Source: Taenia hydatigena (Eukaryota; Platyhelminthes; Cestoda; Cyclophyllidea; Taeniidae). Taken from it: a stretch of DNA of 64,000 nt. Position numbers and translations under genes: made by a program. The stretch's first letter is position 1; each line of letters starts with the position of its first letter. The DNA lies in contig JADWOT020000005.1 of assembly GCA_036345935.2 (NCBI GenBank), positions 20,004,369 to 20,068,368 on the forward strand, given 5' to 3'. Of this stretch, positions 1-11,991 are shown piece by piece. The notes beneath the pieces are model-generated. The model was not told the origin of the DNA. It made no database searches and worked only from the letters and a program-made list of their open reading frames with translations.

Positions 1-103
1 CTTAGCCGGCTCTCTCGGCGTGCTAAGACACACTAGCACAAAAGCTGTAGCTTCGACGGGGACATTAAGCTCGCCAGAAGTGACGTGTCTGGGGTAGTTT
101 CTT

Positions 104-418
104 TTGGTTGCCACCCTGAACTCCGCGGCGCTTCTACCATCAGGGGCCAATAATTCTTTACCATCTAAGCACCCAAAGCGCAGTCATTCAGCTGTGCAAC
201 GAAGTACACCAAAGGCTCGTGCAGCTTTGAATCGACGTGAAATCGAAATGCTCAAACATAATGCATCAGGCCGCTCAGACGTTGTCAGCGTAGAACAGAT
301 TTGGGAGGACTGTAGGGATAATCGGTCACTGAGGCTCATAGATTGTATCAGGAACCGCGTCAGCTCCTCTAATTGTCTAAATTGTTTTAAAGCCATAAAA
401 TGCTTGGATCCTTCTTAA
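104..418 (+). other. Open frame upstream of the CPT-like exons, unassigned
   Basis: An open frame of about 104 codons, without an ATG at its 5' end, precedes the first recognised CPT-like exon. It contains polar segments such as ALNRREIEMLKHN and VEQIWEDCRDNR. I could not align it with the CPT1 region expected before the 493-624 exon, and I found no convincing donor of the needed phase. It could be an upstream exon of a diverged N-terminus, an unrelated exon, or chance. No function is assigned. Confidence 0.15.
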
Positions 419-492
419 AGCCGAGGAAATGCTTACTCACCTGAGTTTTTTTATCCATTTTCTATTCGTTTCCTTATGCAAATTTATTATAG

Positions 493-3400
493 GGCAGCAG
501 TGCTCATCTATCTCTACGGCAATATCCGTCCTCTACTCAAAGCAGGCCTAATCAACCCCGAGATGTTCAAGCATCAAGCACCCATGTGTATGGCGCAGTG
601 GCATCGCCTCTTCTCCACAACAAGGTTCTCCTCAACAATTTAATTGATCGTCATTTTGATTTAATAAAATATCCAATTGCTGGTTCAGCAAGGCCCTATT
701 TCATTAGTCGGTGATTGCACGCACCAAACAGATAATCGTCAGAATTCCACTCAAGTGGTAGATGAGGATCTGATTGGTGCATTTAATTACTGGACAATGA
801 AATATCAGAAAAAAATATCTGGAAAGAGGCTATCACTTTGGTGCATTTTCAGAACTCCCTCAGAAAGTCAGGATGACCTCTGGACGTATCCACCATCCTT
901 AAGCAAGGTAGATTGAGTTACCTTTTTGTTTAACTATTTAATGCCTTATGAGGCGGATTCTTATTACCCTTCAGCACATCGTAGTTGTGCACAATGATCA
1001 CTTCTACAAAGTGCCACTTTTTACCAAATGGCGAAAAATTGTCTCACCTGATCTACTACAAAGAATGCTTAGCTTCGTGGTGATGGATTCACGCAAAAAA
1101 TCAGGTTTGCCTTGATTGGTCTGCATTGTGTAAAGGAGTTTTCCCTATTAATAAGTCTTTAAGGAAACAATTATCTTTAAATCACTGCCAAGCAAGTGGT
1201 GTGGATAACAAATTAGGACGTGGCATTTTGATGTTTAGAACTTGAAGGAGACGGGCTCTACTCGCCGGCTGTTTTGACAACGCTCAGTCGAGGTGAATGG
1301 CAGAAAAGTCGATCTGACTACTTCACATACGGAATTAATAACGCTTCTCTCAGTGAAGTGGAGAAGGCAATTTGTCTGGTAAATAGCCTTTCCAATTTTC
1401 AATGAAGGTGATCGTAGACGATTTGATTTTCGGCTCTAGAGGTGCGGATACTTCTTGCAGAGATTGGTGAAGTGGTGTGGATGCCAAATCAGTCATCTAG
1501 GGATTGTTTGCGGGGCTTGATTTTGGTGATGAATCCACTCGAAAAGCCTCCCCATGTCATGTCATTGTTTATTGAATTGATGATGGCAGTGGCACATGAT
1601 ATGGGATGATGGCACCAGCTAAAAGTTAGTGAATTGTAGGTTTATCTTGCAACCGAATCCTCCATGCAGCACCATCAAGCCAAGGGCAAACTGTGGGTCG
1701 ACAAGAGTGTCAACTTCTGTGTTCTTCCAAACGCCGACATCAGCATTCATGTTGACTGGAGTTCAATGGACCCGCCATTCTTTGCTGGCGTTCTGGAGCG
1801 CCTTCGCATAGCAGAGTAGGCTATTCCCAATATTTCATTTTTAATTGCCGCTGCGATACCCAAAAATTAAATCCTTTGTTTTTTATGCGAAATCTGAAAT
1901 CTACCCATTGTGATTAATCGTTGAGTAAGCGATCCTCATTTCTTTTCCTTTTTTAGAACAGAAGCCATGTACGATCCAGCGACAGGAGATGCAGTTTACC
2001 TGGAAGAAGCTGACCACGAATGCGATGACCCTCTGCCATTAAATTGGCATTGCTTTGACGAAATGGTTCCAATTTATAACAGAGCTCTGCAACTTTGTCA
2101 AAAGGTGAAATCCCACTCAAGGTTACTTATCCCGGAGCCTAAATAAGTTGAAAGAACCACTCATCGTTTGTGATAGTTATCCATTAACATCTTGTGTTCC
2201 AACCATCTTTAAAGGCCGCAGTTCCCAAGAAAACTTTGTATGACTATTAAAATCTAAAGGTGTACAAAAAATACTAGTGTTAAGTTAGATATCGAGCATT
2301 TCCTGCGGTTGGTTCTGGTCCTTGCTTGCATTTAAGTTTGAAATAAGCCTTACTAATTATTTACTAAGTAGCAATGTTTGCTACAGGATAGACAATTTTA
2401 CGAATTCTCCTCTCTCAACTTCACGGCTTTTGGTCGTTCGCGCGTGAAGTTCGATTGGTGCCTCTGCACAGATGCTTTCATTCAAGCTGCTCTACACACG
2501 ACGCACTTTCGACTCACCGGGAGGTTGGCACTTTGCGCTGAATACGTTCCATGTCGCCTTTTTATTAATGGAAGGTCAGAGACACTGCGATCATTGACCA
2601 CAGAAATGGAGGATTTCGTGAGGTTGGAAAAACAACAAAAGTGTTGTGAGGTGGTCTCTTATTTTTTGGTTTGAAGTCGCTTCTCTCTTTTTGCAGATGT
2701 TTTGGTGGGCTGCACGCCAATAGGCGAAAAAAAGCTGCCAAGGCCTCGGAGTGTTTGGAACTGTTGAAAAAGGCTTGTGAACGTCATGAATTTTTGTTAA
2801 AACACGCAACGACTGGAAAGGGCATTGATCGCCATCTATTGGCGCTGAACATTGCGCACCAATTCCGTACCCTCAAGGTTCCAGATATACTACTGTTTGC
2901 ATTTGAGTAACGGGCGCTTTACACGGTATCGAAAAGCGAGCAATTTCCGCGAGAAGTAGACACCCACGGTTAACCGAATTTATCCTCTTGAAAATAGCAC
3001 ATGTTTTAAAAATCATGCTTGGGATCTTACAGTTAAATGTAGGGGTTTCTGAAGGCCTTTTTGCTCTACCTTTTTCATTCGACCTGATGGTTCTGATACT
3101 TAACTAAAAATGCTTGCTAATTTCTGGCAAAATTGTTTTAGCGCTGTGAAATACTGGAAAAGATCCTGAAAATGCCCTTTGATCTTGTCACCTGTCGACT
3201 GCCTGATTCTGCTTCTGAGGTATGTTGAATGTTTACTCTGGAGTAAGGAGAAAATTTGAATCCTACTTTTATGTTTTAGTGATCGTGATAAAGATATCCC
3301 CTTTGCCAACTTCAGGGTGCATGGCAGATACTGCTGCCAATAATGGATCAAAGTGGTGCCATTCATATAACTTACGCAAGTCGAACTGATCCCGAAGTCT

Positions 3401-3507
3401 TTCACTTCTCCATCACTGGAGTTGGAAACCGAGTAGAGAGCTTCGCACACATTCTTGAACAAGTTCTGCTTGACTTAGAGAACTTGCTTTGTGCGAAGGC
3501 AGATTAA
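493..3507 (+). CDS. Carnitine O-palmitoyltransferase-like protein, 5' part missing, probably catalytically inactive
   Basis: Ten exons fit in phase: 493-624, 853-907, 975-1104, 1239-1378, 1640-1815, 1957-2104, 2387-2640, 2697-2877, 3142-3219 and 3316-3507 (stop TAA). They give about 495 residues. Family marks of choline/carnitine acyltransferases are clear: APMCMAQWHRLFSTTR, HIVVVHNDHFYKVP, LTTLSRGEW, LWVDKSVNF, TDAFIQAAL, GRSETLRSLTTE and GKGIDRHLLAL, in the order seen in CPT1. CPT1 moves long-chain acyl groups onto carnitine at the mitochondrial outer membrane. Here an ungapped match to the CPT1 segment holding the catalytic His puts Trp at that position (codon 1757-1759), and the TYEAS carnitine-contact motif reads CAEYV, so activity is doubtful. 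The N-terminal half, with any membrane segments, lies upstream or is unresolved. Two poly(A) signals follow the stop. Confidence 0.82.
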
Positions 3508-3543
3508 AGAGTCCTTTTGAAATCTATTTACTGCTCTTTCTAG

Positions 3544-3553
3544 AATAAATAAA
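3544..3553 (+). terminator. Poly(A) signals of the CPT-like gene
   Basis: Two overlapping AATAAA hexamers (3544-3549, 3548-3553) lie about 40 nt after the stop codon of the plus-strand gene. Confidence 0.6.
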
Positions 3554-3624
3554 CATAGTTTAGTGAGTCACTTTTGTCAAATTGAATGACTTGAGTTTGC
3601 GAATCGCACTTGAACGAGTACATC

Positions 3625-3630
3625 TTTATT
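3625..3630 (-). terminator. Poly(A) signal of the WD40 gene
   Basis: AATAAA on the minus strand lies about 100 nt beyond the WD40 stop codon. It is roughly 70 nt from the poly(A) signals of the convergent plus-strand gene. Confidence 0.55.
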
Positions 3631-3727
3631 AAAGACATTGAAAAAGACGTCATCGAATCTACTGCAATGGCATGTGGTATGCACTTTTCTTAATCACACA
3701 GTGACTTGGTTTGGACATCGAAGTTGA

Positions 3728-6700
3728 TTACTCCTTTGTCTTGGTTCGTTTAAGCAGAGCGGGGAGATCGTAGACACAAATTTGTCCCTCCTGTGATCCA
3801 GCAACAATCAAATTTTCCACAAGCTACAAAGTATGGAGCATTTAGGTTCTCTTTTTATATCCGGCATACCTCGAAACAGCATAATTTTCCTTCCTTAGGA
3901 CAGGTGAATCTTCCCACAGTGATGGCGGTATTTGTCTCGAAGCATCGAATCGCACCATCACCCGATCCAGTAATCACTAAAGAGGAGTCAATTGGGGAGG
4001 TAGGAGATGGTTTTTGATTTAGAGCATACAGACGGTAAGGTCCAAAATAGTTTAAGTTGGTGTGATCACTGGGTAAGTTTATTGCAAAATTCTCGATGCA
4101 ATGTTATTCGTTTTTGGTGATGATTTCGACTACGGAATGACGCTTCCTCGAGGCAAATTTAGTCCAGCTCACAAAAAACCTCCATTAAGTCAACGGCCCT
4201 AAAGTGAGCGCATTCCAAAGCACTCTTTGGAGAGAGGACTCGAAAATGTTGAATTGCTCGACCCCCGAAATAGGTTACTTGCATGGCCAAGTCAAATGCT
4301 TGGATCTAAGCGCATGAACAGAAGGCGTGAGCTGTCTGTTAAACGCACGCAAATCGTCCTTCAGCGCCAACTTTAAAACGGTGTGATCGTGAGGCTTGAA
4401 AGTTCGCAATTCCTGCGCCATGTCGGTGACCCAGGCCCGAGCCGTCTCATCAGAACTGGCGCTGTAGAGGTAATTACCAGACACCTAAAGGAAAGTAAAG
4501 AAATTTTTTACCAATTTGTTTATTCTCAGTGGAGGCGCTGAAGAAGAGGCATACCTGATTTGTGCGGAAAAAAGTAAGGAAGTCCAGTGAAACCGCAGTT
4601 GATTTTGGGAGAGCAAGTCGAGAAAAGGGCAATAATGCAGGGAGGTGAGAGCATAGTACAAGAATAAAACTTGTAGAGAGCTGAGAAAACACAAAATCTG
4701 AGGTAAACCGGTATCATTCTCCACTCCTTCTCTCGGATTAGCTGTCCCATGAAAGTAGCACCACCTGGTCAACCGATCATTAACCACTGCACCAAAATGT
4801 AACTGAAGGAATGGATCCGAGCCGTCATCGTCTTTCTTCGATCAACAGCATAATTACTGCGATTAATAAATACGTAAAAATTCGCACACAAAAGGTCAAA
4901 CGCAGCATTGCCGGGTAAATGTGTCTGGACTACCGCTATCGGAACTTCAAGACCATCGTGTCATTGCCACTAGGCGATTCAACAAGGCTCCTCCCTAAGC
5001 ATTGACTTATAGTTGAGTCCTTTATACTCCAAACGGAACGCATTAAATAACTTAGTTGAGAGACGTCTTCTGCAAATGCTAAATGGCAAGTATGACGAGA
5101 CTTTTCGGTGGCCTCGAAACGGCGCACAAAGTCTGCAGGTACCAGTCTTAACCGGCACCGAAGACAACATGCTAGTCAGATTTGGACGGTTCCATCTACG
5201 CTCAATGATGCGTCAATGAAGATTTATACGGGCAATAGGTACACTGGGAGCCTTTACGGTCGTTTCCTGTTGCATGATACATAAAATGATCTAGCCTTGC
5301 ACATTATACCAAACCTAGCCCGCTATAACTGAATCCAACGGCAAAATATAAGTAAGCTTTACTGTGAAGCAAGCGAAAATCGCTAAAAATCGTCGCTGCA
5401 ACTATGGAATGGTCAAATTTGTTAGTGAACATATTTCACGAGCCGACAGTCATCCAAGAGCTGGCGGCTAACCCGAACCACAAACCGACAGCGCCACCGG
5501 CGCTCCTGATCCCCGACAAAGGTTATAAATGAGGGAATTGATATTTGAAATAATCCCTTTATGCCAATGTAGCTCGTAAATTATTTTGCTGATTAAGAGG
5601 ACTGAAATTGCTTTGTTGGTGCAAAGGAATGCCAACTTCGCATGCAGATTTATTAGTTAGTTTTATCAAAGAAGCAAAACTCTCAGCTATCAAAAATGTG
5701 TGAAAATGCTGCATCCATCTTTTTATAAAAGGCAGTAAATATTATTTGTTTGAGTCGAAACAGGCACAAGAAACATAGCAAAGTTTAGGATTACGGATAG
5801 TTGGAATTATCTGACCAATTTAAGCGCAAAATACTTGATCTTCTGCTAAGGCATTGCGTGGATGTTGTGGGTTTTAGTGCACCTGCAGGGTCTGCAGTCC
5901 CTTGCACGGAGAACCGCGCCACTGGGTTGTCAGTGCTTCAAACTTCGAAAATTTGCGGCAGTATTCCAACCGCACATCTCCGGATCGCATTCTTTCTTAT
6001 TCCTAAGGTTTAAGGCGCAGCAAAGAGATTTTCCGCGCATTTCATCCGCTTGTGTTGAGTGTGAAACTTACAGAGTTGTGCAGCTGATTAGTGAATTGCG
6101 AGTAATTTCCTGCAGCGCTGCTTTCTAGGGAAAGTTAAAACTTGCAGCAACACACTTTTCAGAGTAGCTGAAAATTGTAACTAAAAAAGGATTGCTACCC
6201 CAGGGTCCCAAAAAATGCTTTGATTGCCTGATTTGCTTTCCTCCTTTATGCACAAATAAAACGCGCATTTTAATCTAAAATAGAACTTTACTTTGCTTTA
6301 ATTTGGGATACAATTTTCCCACGTAATGTCAATGATTCCACACTTTCATGGGTTAGAATGAAATTTGCCACATCATTTTATGACTATTTTTCCGGTTTTC
6401 AGGGTGATATTTCTGCGGCTGGTGGAAAGCTCCGGAAGCAGAGGCTTGTTTTTGGACGCAAAGCAGTAATTGCATTACCCACCGTCCATTCCTGTCCATT
6501 TTCATTTAAAAATTATTTCCACATACGGTAGTAAAATTCCTGCCCATTTTTTACGTCTCAAGATTTAAACTAAATTGGTTTTAAAAAAATCGCAACAATT
6601 TTAGCCTTTGTCTGCCGATCAGCATTCTAAACCAGCTTTCACCTTTACCTGTAATGACCAAACTCTGGAATTTCTTACGTAGAAGTGATTGAGGGACTCA

Positions 6701-7894
6701 CAATTAAGTCGATGATTGGGGCCGCGTGTCCCTCAAACCAGTGGATCCTCTGCCCTGTTTCGATCAACCAACTAGCAATTCGACCGTCAGAAGAACCCGA
6801 GTAGAGGTAGTGTTGGTCCTGATCCAGTGCGACGCAGGTCACTGGTCCAGTGTGTCCCACAAAGGTCTGGAGGTTGGTCGATCTGGTGGCATTCCACAGA
6901 CGCACCGTGCAATCGGCCGAGAAGGTGACAAATCTCACTCGGCGTCGCCCTACAGTTGCTTCCGTCCCCTCTGCGGTCATATTAAGGTCCCCACTACCCG
7001 CAGTTAAGCGGATCCCGTAGACCGCGCCTTTGTGACCTTCGAATTGACGTATCTGGGTGCCGTCTTCAAGGCTCCAGCAGTAAACGAGGCTTTCGTTTCC
7101 AGAGGTAAAAATTTGAGTTTGGGCAACGCAAATGGAGGTGATCGAGCCCGTATGACCTGTGATAGTCTTTGGGATAAGATGAGACATTCTGACATTTAAC
7201 GATTGGAGACGGAGCTCTTAGTGGGAGGTGTGTGCAACTACTAGTAGCCGACAGCAGTTTTGTGAGTCGGTCTAGTCGATGTCAATTAGGTTGGTAACTA
7301 ACTGGAAGTTCAAAAGACTTGCGAGTTTTCAATAGACACATTTTAAATTCTTTTTTCTGTTAGCGATTAATTCTAGCCATAAAGTATTTCATTTTCACGG
7401 AAATCAATCAATAAACTAAGTTGTCTAACGCAGAGAACGCATTGACAGCTCGAACTTGACGTTGACGTTCTTCAGTCATGAGAACTTTGGACGCATTATT
7501 TGAATTCTTAAGTGTCAAAGGAACTCACGAAAAGGCATTCACCCTTGGTGAGATCCCACATGCGTACAGTCATGTCCCCAGATCCAGATAACAACTCCTT
7601 CCCGGCGAACACCAGGCAGGTGATGTAGTCAGTATGTCCGAGTAGTTCGTGGACGCATTCGAACCGTTCCATTGACCACAGACGCACCGAACAGTCCTCT
7701 GACCCTGAGGCTAACAACGTCGCATCAGCCGACACGGCCAAGCAGTTCACCTCCTCTGTGTGCGCCTGTATCCATGACTTAACGTCTGAGTGGTTGGATT
7801 CAGAGGCGGCCTCCAAGATGGGTTCCGCGGTGTTGTTGACTGCAGCGGGATCGTCAGGATCAAATGCCGTGGAATGGCTTATGGAAACACCCAT
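3728..7894 (-). CDS. WDR86: WD40-repeat protein, WDR86 type, with N-myristoylation motif
   Basis: Exons on the minus strand: 7529-7894 (ATG at 7894), 6702-7166, about 4173-4484 (see below), 3870-3976 and 3728-3823 (stop). Typical WD repeats are visible: LASGSEDCSVRLWS, LLSGSGDMTVRMWD, FTSGNESLVYCWS, FSADCTVRLWN, YSGSSDGRIASW, YSASSDETARAW, ITGSGDGAIRCFE and VAGSQEGQICVYD. Repeat order and spacing resemble vertebrate WDR86, a beta-propeller protein of unknown role. The N-terminus MGVSIS fits the MGxxxS/T myristoylation consensus; remembered human WDR86 also begins MGGGGS. The first exon joins ...KGECLF to TITGHTGS. Around 4306-4385 the frame changes: either a 74-nt intron starting GTTTTAAAG and ending at 4306, or a frameshift. 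The intron at 4485-6701 (2.2 kb) shows no gene. Confidence 0.78.
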
Positions 7895-10800
7895 TTCTGT
7901 TGTTCCTACTGCTTAATGAAAAAAAACGAAATGTGAACTTGCATCCGCAAGCGCACAACATAATGTTCAAACTCTTTGACTATTTCCTTAAACCTGAATT
8001 GTTCTAAACGATTGGAAATGAAGCCAATACTCCATAAACAGCTTGCTAAAACTTTGCATTCATGTTACTCGACTGAAGGAGAGAGTCCTGTTCTACTAAA
8101 GTAAAGCATTAATTTGGCAGCTACCACTGCTTTAAGCTGCATTTTGTGGGGCCGCCAAGAGAGACATTCAACTTTGCTTATGCCATATTTGACTTTGTTA
8201 TGGAGATCAGTGCTGAATGCCGGATTAGCAAGGTGAATAGGAAGGGAGGGTGATGCACAGTACATGATTTTGTGTTCGTGTTTGTGCCAGAGAATGGGAT
8301 TTTCCTTTGGTATGGTTCCAGCTCAAGAGGCGGGATAAAACAAACACCAGAGGAGGTGCAGCCGATGCATCGCGGGTGAATAAGCGGCAATCAGGCACTT
8401 CCCATCGCATGCTAATTAAGTAAATATATCCGCTTTAGACGACTGGGTAAAGTAAAAAACTCATAAATGTCTTTTTGCCGTTGAAATCGAAAGCGGTAGA
8501 AGTGGGCTGATGTTGTAATTCTACATAGGCACTCCACAGTGGTGATCAGGGTAGCCTCTAGTTGAAGAAAATCTGAAGCCTCTCCAGACAGTGACGTATC
8601 ATCAAGAAAAAGCAGCAACTCCCAACTCCCAAGACTACATCAAGCTCTGCCTTTTTTACTCCATCACAACCACTTAAATGATCCACTAAGGAAACGAATG
8701 CGGAGATCTGCAGGCTGTTGTCTCCTCACGCCAAAAAATACTTTATCCTGTAATTTTTCGTCCAGGTCATAAGTGGTTTGGTGGAATGCCCCAATCGCTG
8801 GCAGAGTGTGAGAGGTCCGCCACTGCACTTCCGCCTTTAGACTGCGCCGTCAGGCCCAGGCCCTACACTTCGTCTGTCTTCGTTTAGCCCAAAGGTAAGT
8901 TGCCAGGTTTTCCTTCAAGATCCACGTTATAGTTTGAGCAAGAGTTTGTTCTCGTAAAACTTCCACGTTAAAACTGCAGAAGAGTTGTTAGGGTCGAAAA
9001 GGTGAATTAAATTCGTAGACGACCGCTCTCTTCACGGTGCCACATGAAATGCCTATGCCTTGCCAATAATATTCTTATATTTTGCCTTGTAATCGCTAAG
9101 AAGATATGCACATAGCGCCGTACTATTTGCGCTTGGGAAGTCCCGTTTCAAATTCTTTCAAATGCAACAAAACTGCGAAAGTTGAGAAGAATAAACAAGT
9201 TTTTTGGTTAATTTTCACATAATTACTAAAAATCAGTCACAGCCCGGTATTAATAGCAAAATGGCACTTGTTAATTTCCTTCTAATAATTATTTGAAAGT
9301 TTATGCTTAACAGCCTTTGCCACCAATGGGAAATTTTAAAGTGAATAAAAGCAACGGAAATCGTGAGTTTAGGTGTTGTCGCAACAATTACTGCACAGAA
9401 ATACGCTCTCATGCGTGTTCCTGCATGAAACCTTCCATAATCCTTTGCGGACATTTTAGCATCTGGTTATGCGCTCAGTTCGGCCTCCACTTGCATGCAT
9501 CCCTCTTCTTACTTGAAAACCCGCAACCCTTGAAGGCGACTTCAAAGGCCGTAGTGGAAATCCTCGGTGACTCAGTAAGTGGAAGATCTGTGTGGTATTA
9601 CAATGAAAAGAAAATGTTCAAACTTTGACTTCATAATTTGAGAAAGTACCGAAGGAAAACAAAAGAAACGAATAAAAACTGACTGCTGGTAGTCTTTGAA
9701 ATTGTGGAGCTTTGGGAAGCACTCCTCGAATATTTAACCCATTTTCTTTTATGCGAACCGCAAGAAAAGCCACATTTTTAACTCTTGCATGACCTCTCAA
9801 ATATACTTCAAATGAGTGCAGTTATTGGATGCCTACGTTTACAACCTTGGGAGAGGAAGAGGCGGGTAATGCCCCATTCTCACCCGCCCACTCTGCACCC
9901 ACCTCTCGGCAGTTCGTGAGGTGCTATCTGCCACCCTTTCTCCAAGTGGCAAACTGTCATTCAAAATGTAGTGCTCGCGTTAGTAGCGATGACATCAAAA
10001 CAGTTCACACGGAAGTCTTGAAAATAACATTTGAAAAACGCAAAATTAGTATTGGGCTCTCTTGTAACAAAAATTCGCAAGTTGTGGCCTCATGAAATGT
10101 GTTTGTCACAAAAATAGTCATTTTTTGAAGCATTTAAAAAGGATCAATGGCTTACAGAAGTTTGATGCTACAGAAATGAAGCAAAAGCATCGAGAATGGA
10201 AAGGCCCTAATAAAGTTACTACACAAGAGAACAATGGTTTCATATGTAACATGGATTTTGCCATGGCAACAGTGGAAGGCCAATGATCTACTCGACTACG
10301 GTCCAGCGACTTTATGTGTGTCACCACCGCTCATCGATATTCTTACGGAAGCCGCTACATCGTGAGTCCCTCTTGAAAAATGAAATGTTTATTATTAGCC
10401 ATGAAGCTGATCATTTGACCACTACAGCCGGCACCCTCTGCCTTGACTTTACATTACTCACCCAGTAGTTGATTCCGCTTCGAGTTTGATCACTCGATTG
10501 TCGAATGTAACTGCAAAATGTGGAGATGGAAAAAAGTACCGTCGGGAAAATGTGAAAGTTGTAGAAGATGCGAGATTTTCCACCTCCTTCCATCAAGTTA
10601 AAAGTGAATATCTTTGCAAGGAGATGCAAAAGGACGATTCGCGTTATGAAGTTTCTTCATGCCTTGCAAGGCAAAGCAATGGAAGTCCTTCTAGTCCGCA
10701 GGTCGAATAGTCTACTGCTTCCATTAAATACTTTTCGAGCGTGACAAAATTGCGAATTTCTCCGTACCATATTTCCTAAAATTTGAAATTAAACAAGCCC

Positions 10801-11765
10801 GCCTGCTGTCCACTGCACGCAGTCTGAAATTTGTTTATTAGATCGACTTTACTTGCTCCTTGCTAACCAGTTTTAAGCAGTATTAACGAAGAAAGAATTA
10901 TCTGTATTTGCTGCTTAAACTGCAGCAACAGCTCTTCTTTCAAACGACACAAAAGTCGCACTTTTTTCATTTTTAAACAACTCCATGATAAAATGCCCCC
11001 CACATTATGAAAGGGATTTATTGCCAACTCCAAAATTCGCAATTTAAGAGTGATTAATATGAAAAAAATCTATTTTCTAATACTTTCTACTCACAAATTT
11101 TAGTACGCAGACTAAAAACGTCGAAATTTCCCAGATAAATGTAGTGGTAGGCTTGTCTAATGTAAGTGTAACAACGGTTTATGTCAATAATCCAGAGGAT
11201 GAATGAGTGAAATAGGGACACGAAATCGACGAGAATAACGACAAAGTCGACGATGGTGATGGCGTTGATATGCCACGTTTAATAGTCACCGCTGCGATAG
11301 GTAGTCGTTGGGTTTGTGGTGTTGTTGTTCCACTGGAAATCATCATTTTCCCCCTTTGTGACAACATAGTCACCTAAATTTGGAGAGAATATTAAGAAGG
11401 ATATTTTTTTGGAGAACATGACAGGGGAAGCTTTAATCTGATGTGAGAGTGGTAAGGGAAGGGTGGTGGAAGAGTGGGCATGGGCAATGAAAAATCTAGG
11501 TTCCAAACCATGTGAGAAAAAGAGCTAAAAATCAGAAGGAGTTTCCGGCAAGTTAGAGGTAACGCCCCTGCAAACTTTTACGACTGTCACACCTCTTGCG
11601 AAGGTGGGCACGTATTGCGCAATAAGGCTTTTGAGAGAGGAACATTCTGACCGGAAACGGTTGGTGGAACAGCTGCAAATGTGCGATTTACGCCTAGGTT
11701 GCTCGTGGGTTGTAATCTCTCCTTTTTAAAATATTTAAAAGGACGAATATTTTGAATAGTTCATT
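7895..11765. other. Intergenic stretch without a recognisable gene
   Basis: About 3.9 kb between the WD40 start codon and the 3' end of the BTB-NPH3 gene. Short open frames on both strands (for example 9317-9628 plus) have no family motifs, no sensible splice context and no paralog in the window. Around 11170-11270 there is a purine-rich GAY-like low-complexity segment. The WD40 promoter should lie just above 7894, but no clear TATA or CCAAT arrangement was seen. Confidence 0.5.
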
Positions 11766-11771
11766 TTTATT
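11766..11771 (-). terminator. Poly(A) signal of the BTB-NPH3 gene
   Basis: Minus-strand AATAAA about 220 nt beyond the stop codon at 11992. Confidence 0.4.
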
Positions 11772-11991
11772 TTAATGACACAGTTAATGGAGTCTGATGA
11801 ATAATCCTGCGCCTGACTGCAAGCACCTCTTTCATCCCACAATATTCACGGAAAACAGATTATATTTGCCTGATCTATACCGCTTGATTAGCAAAATTCA
11901 GCGTTTCTAGAAAGATATTTTCAAAAGAATAACAACTTTGCTTTTGGTTTAACCTTAAGTTTCGAAGAAATACGGTGAAATTCCCCTAACA

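Noticed and set aside
676..852. Exon beginning at 676 (after a CAG) as part of the CPT-like gene
   Set aside because: It would insert about 60 residues between TTR and the next conserved block; the acceptor at 852 gives a normal CPT spacing and correct phase.
9317..9628. Cys-rich plus-strand open frame of 103 codons
   Set aside because: The Cys spacing fits no known domain, and no splice sites or poly(A) signal support it.
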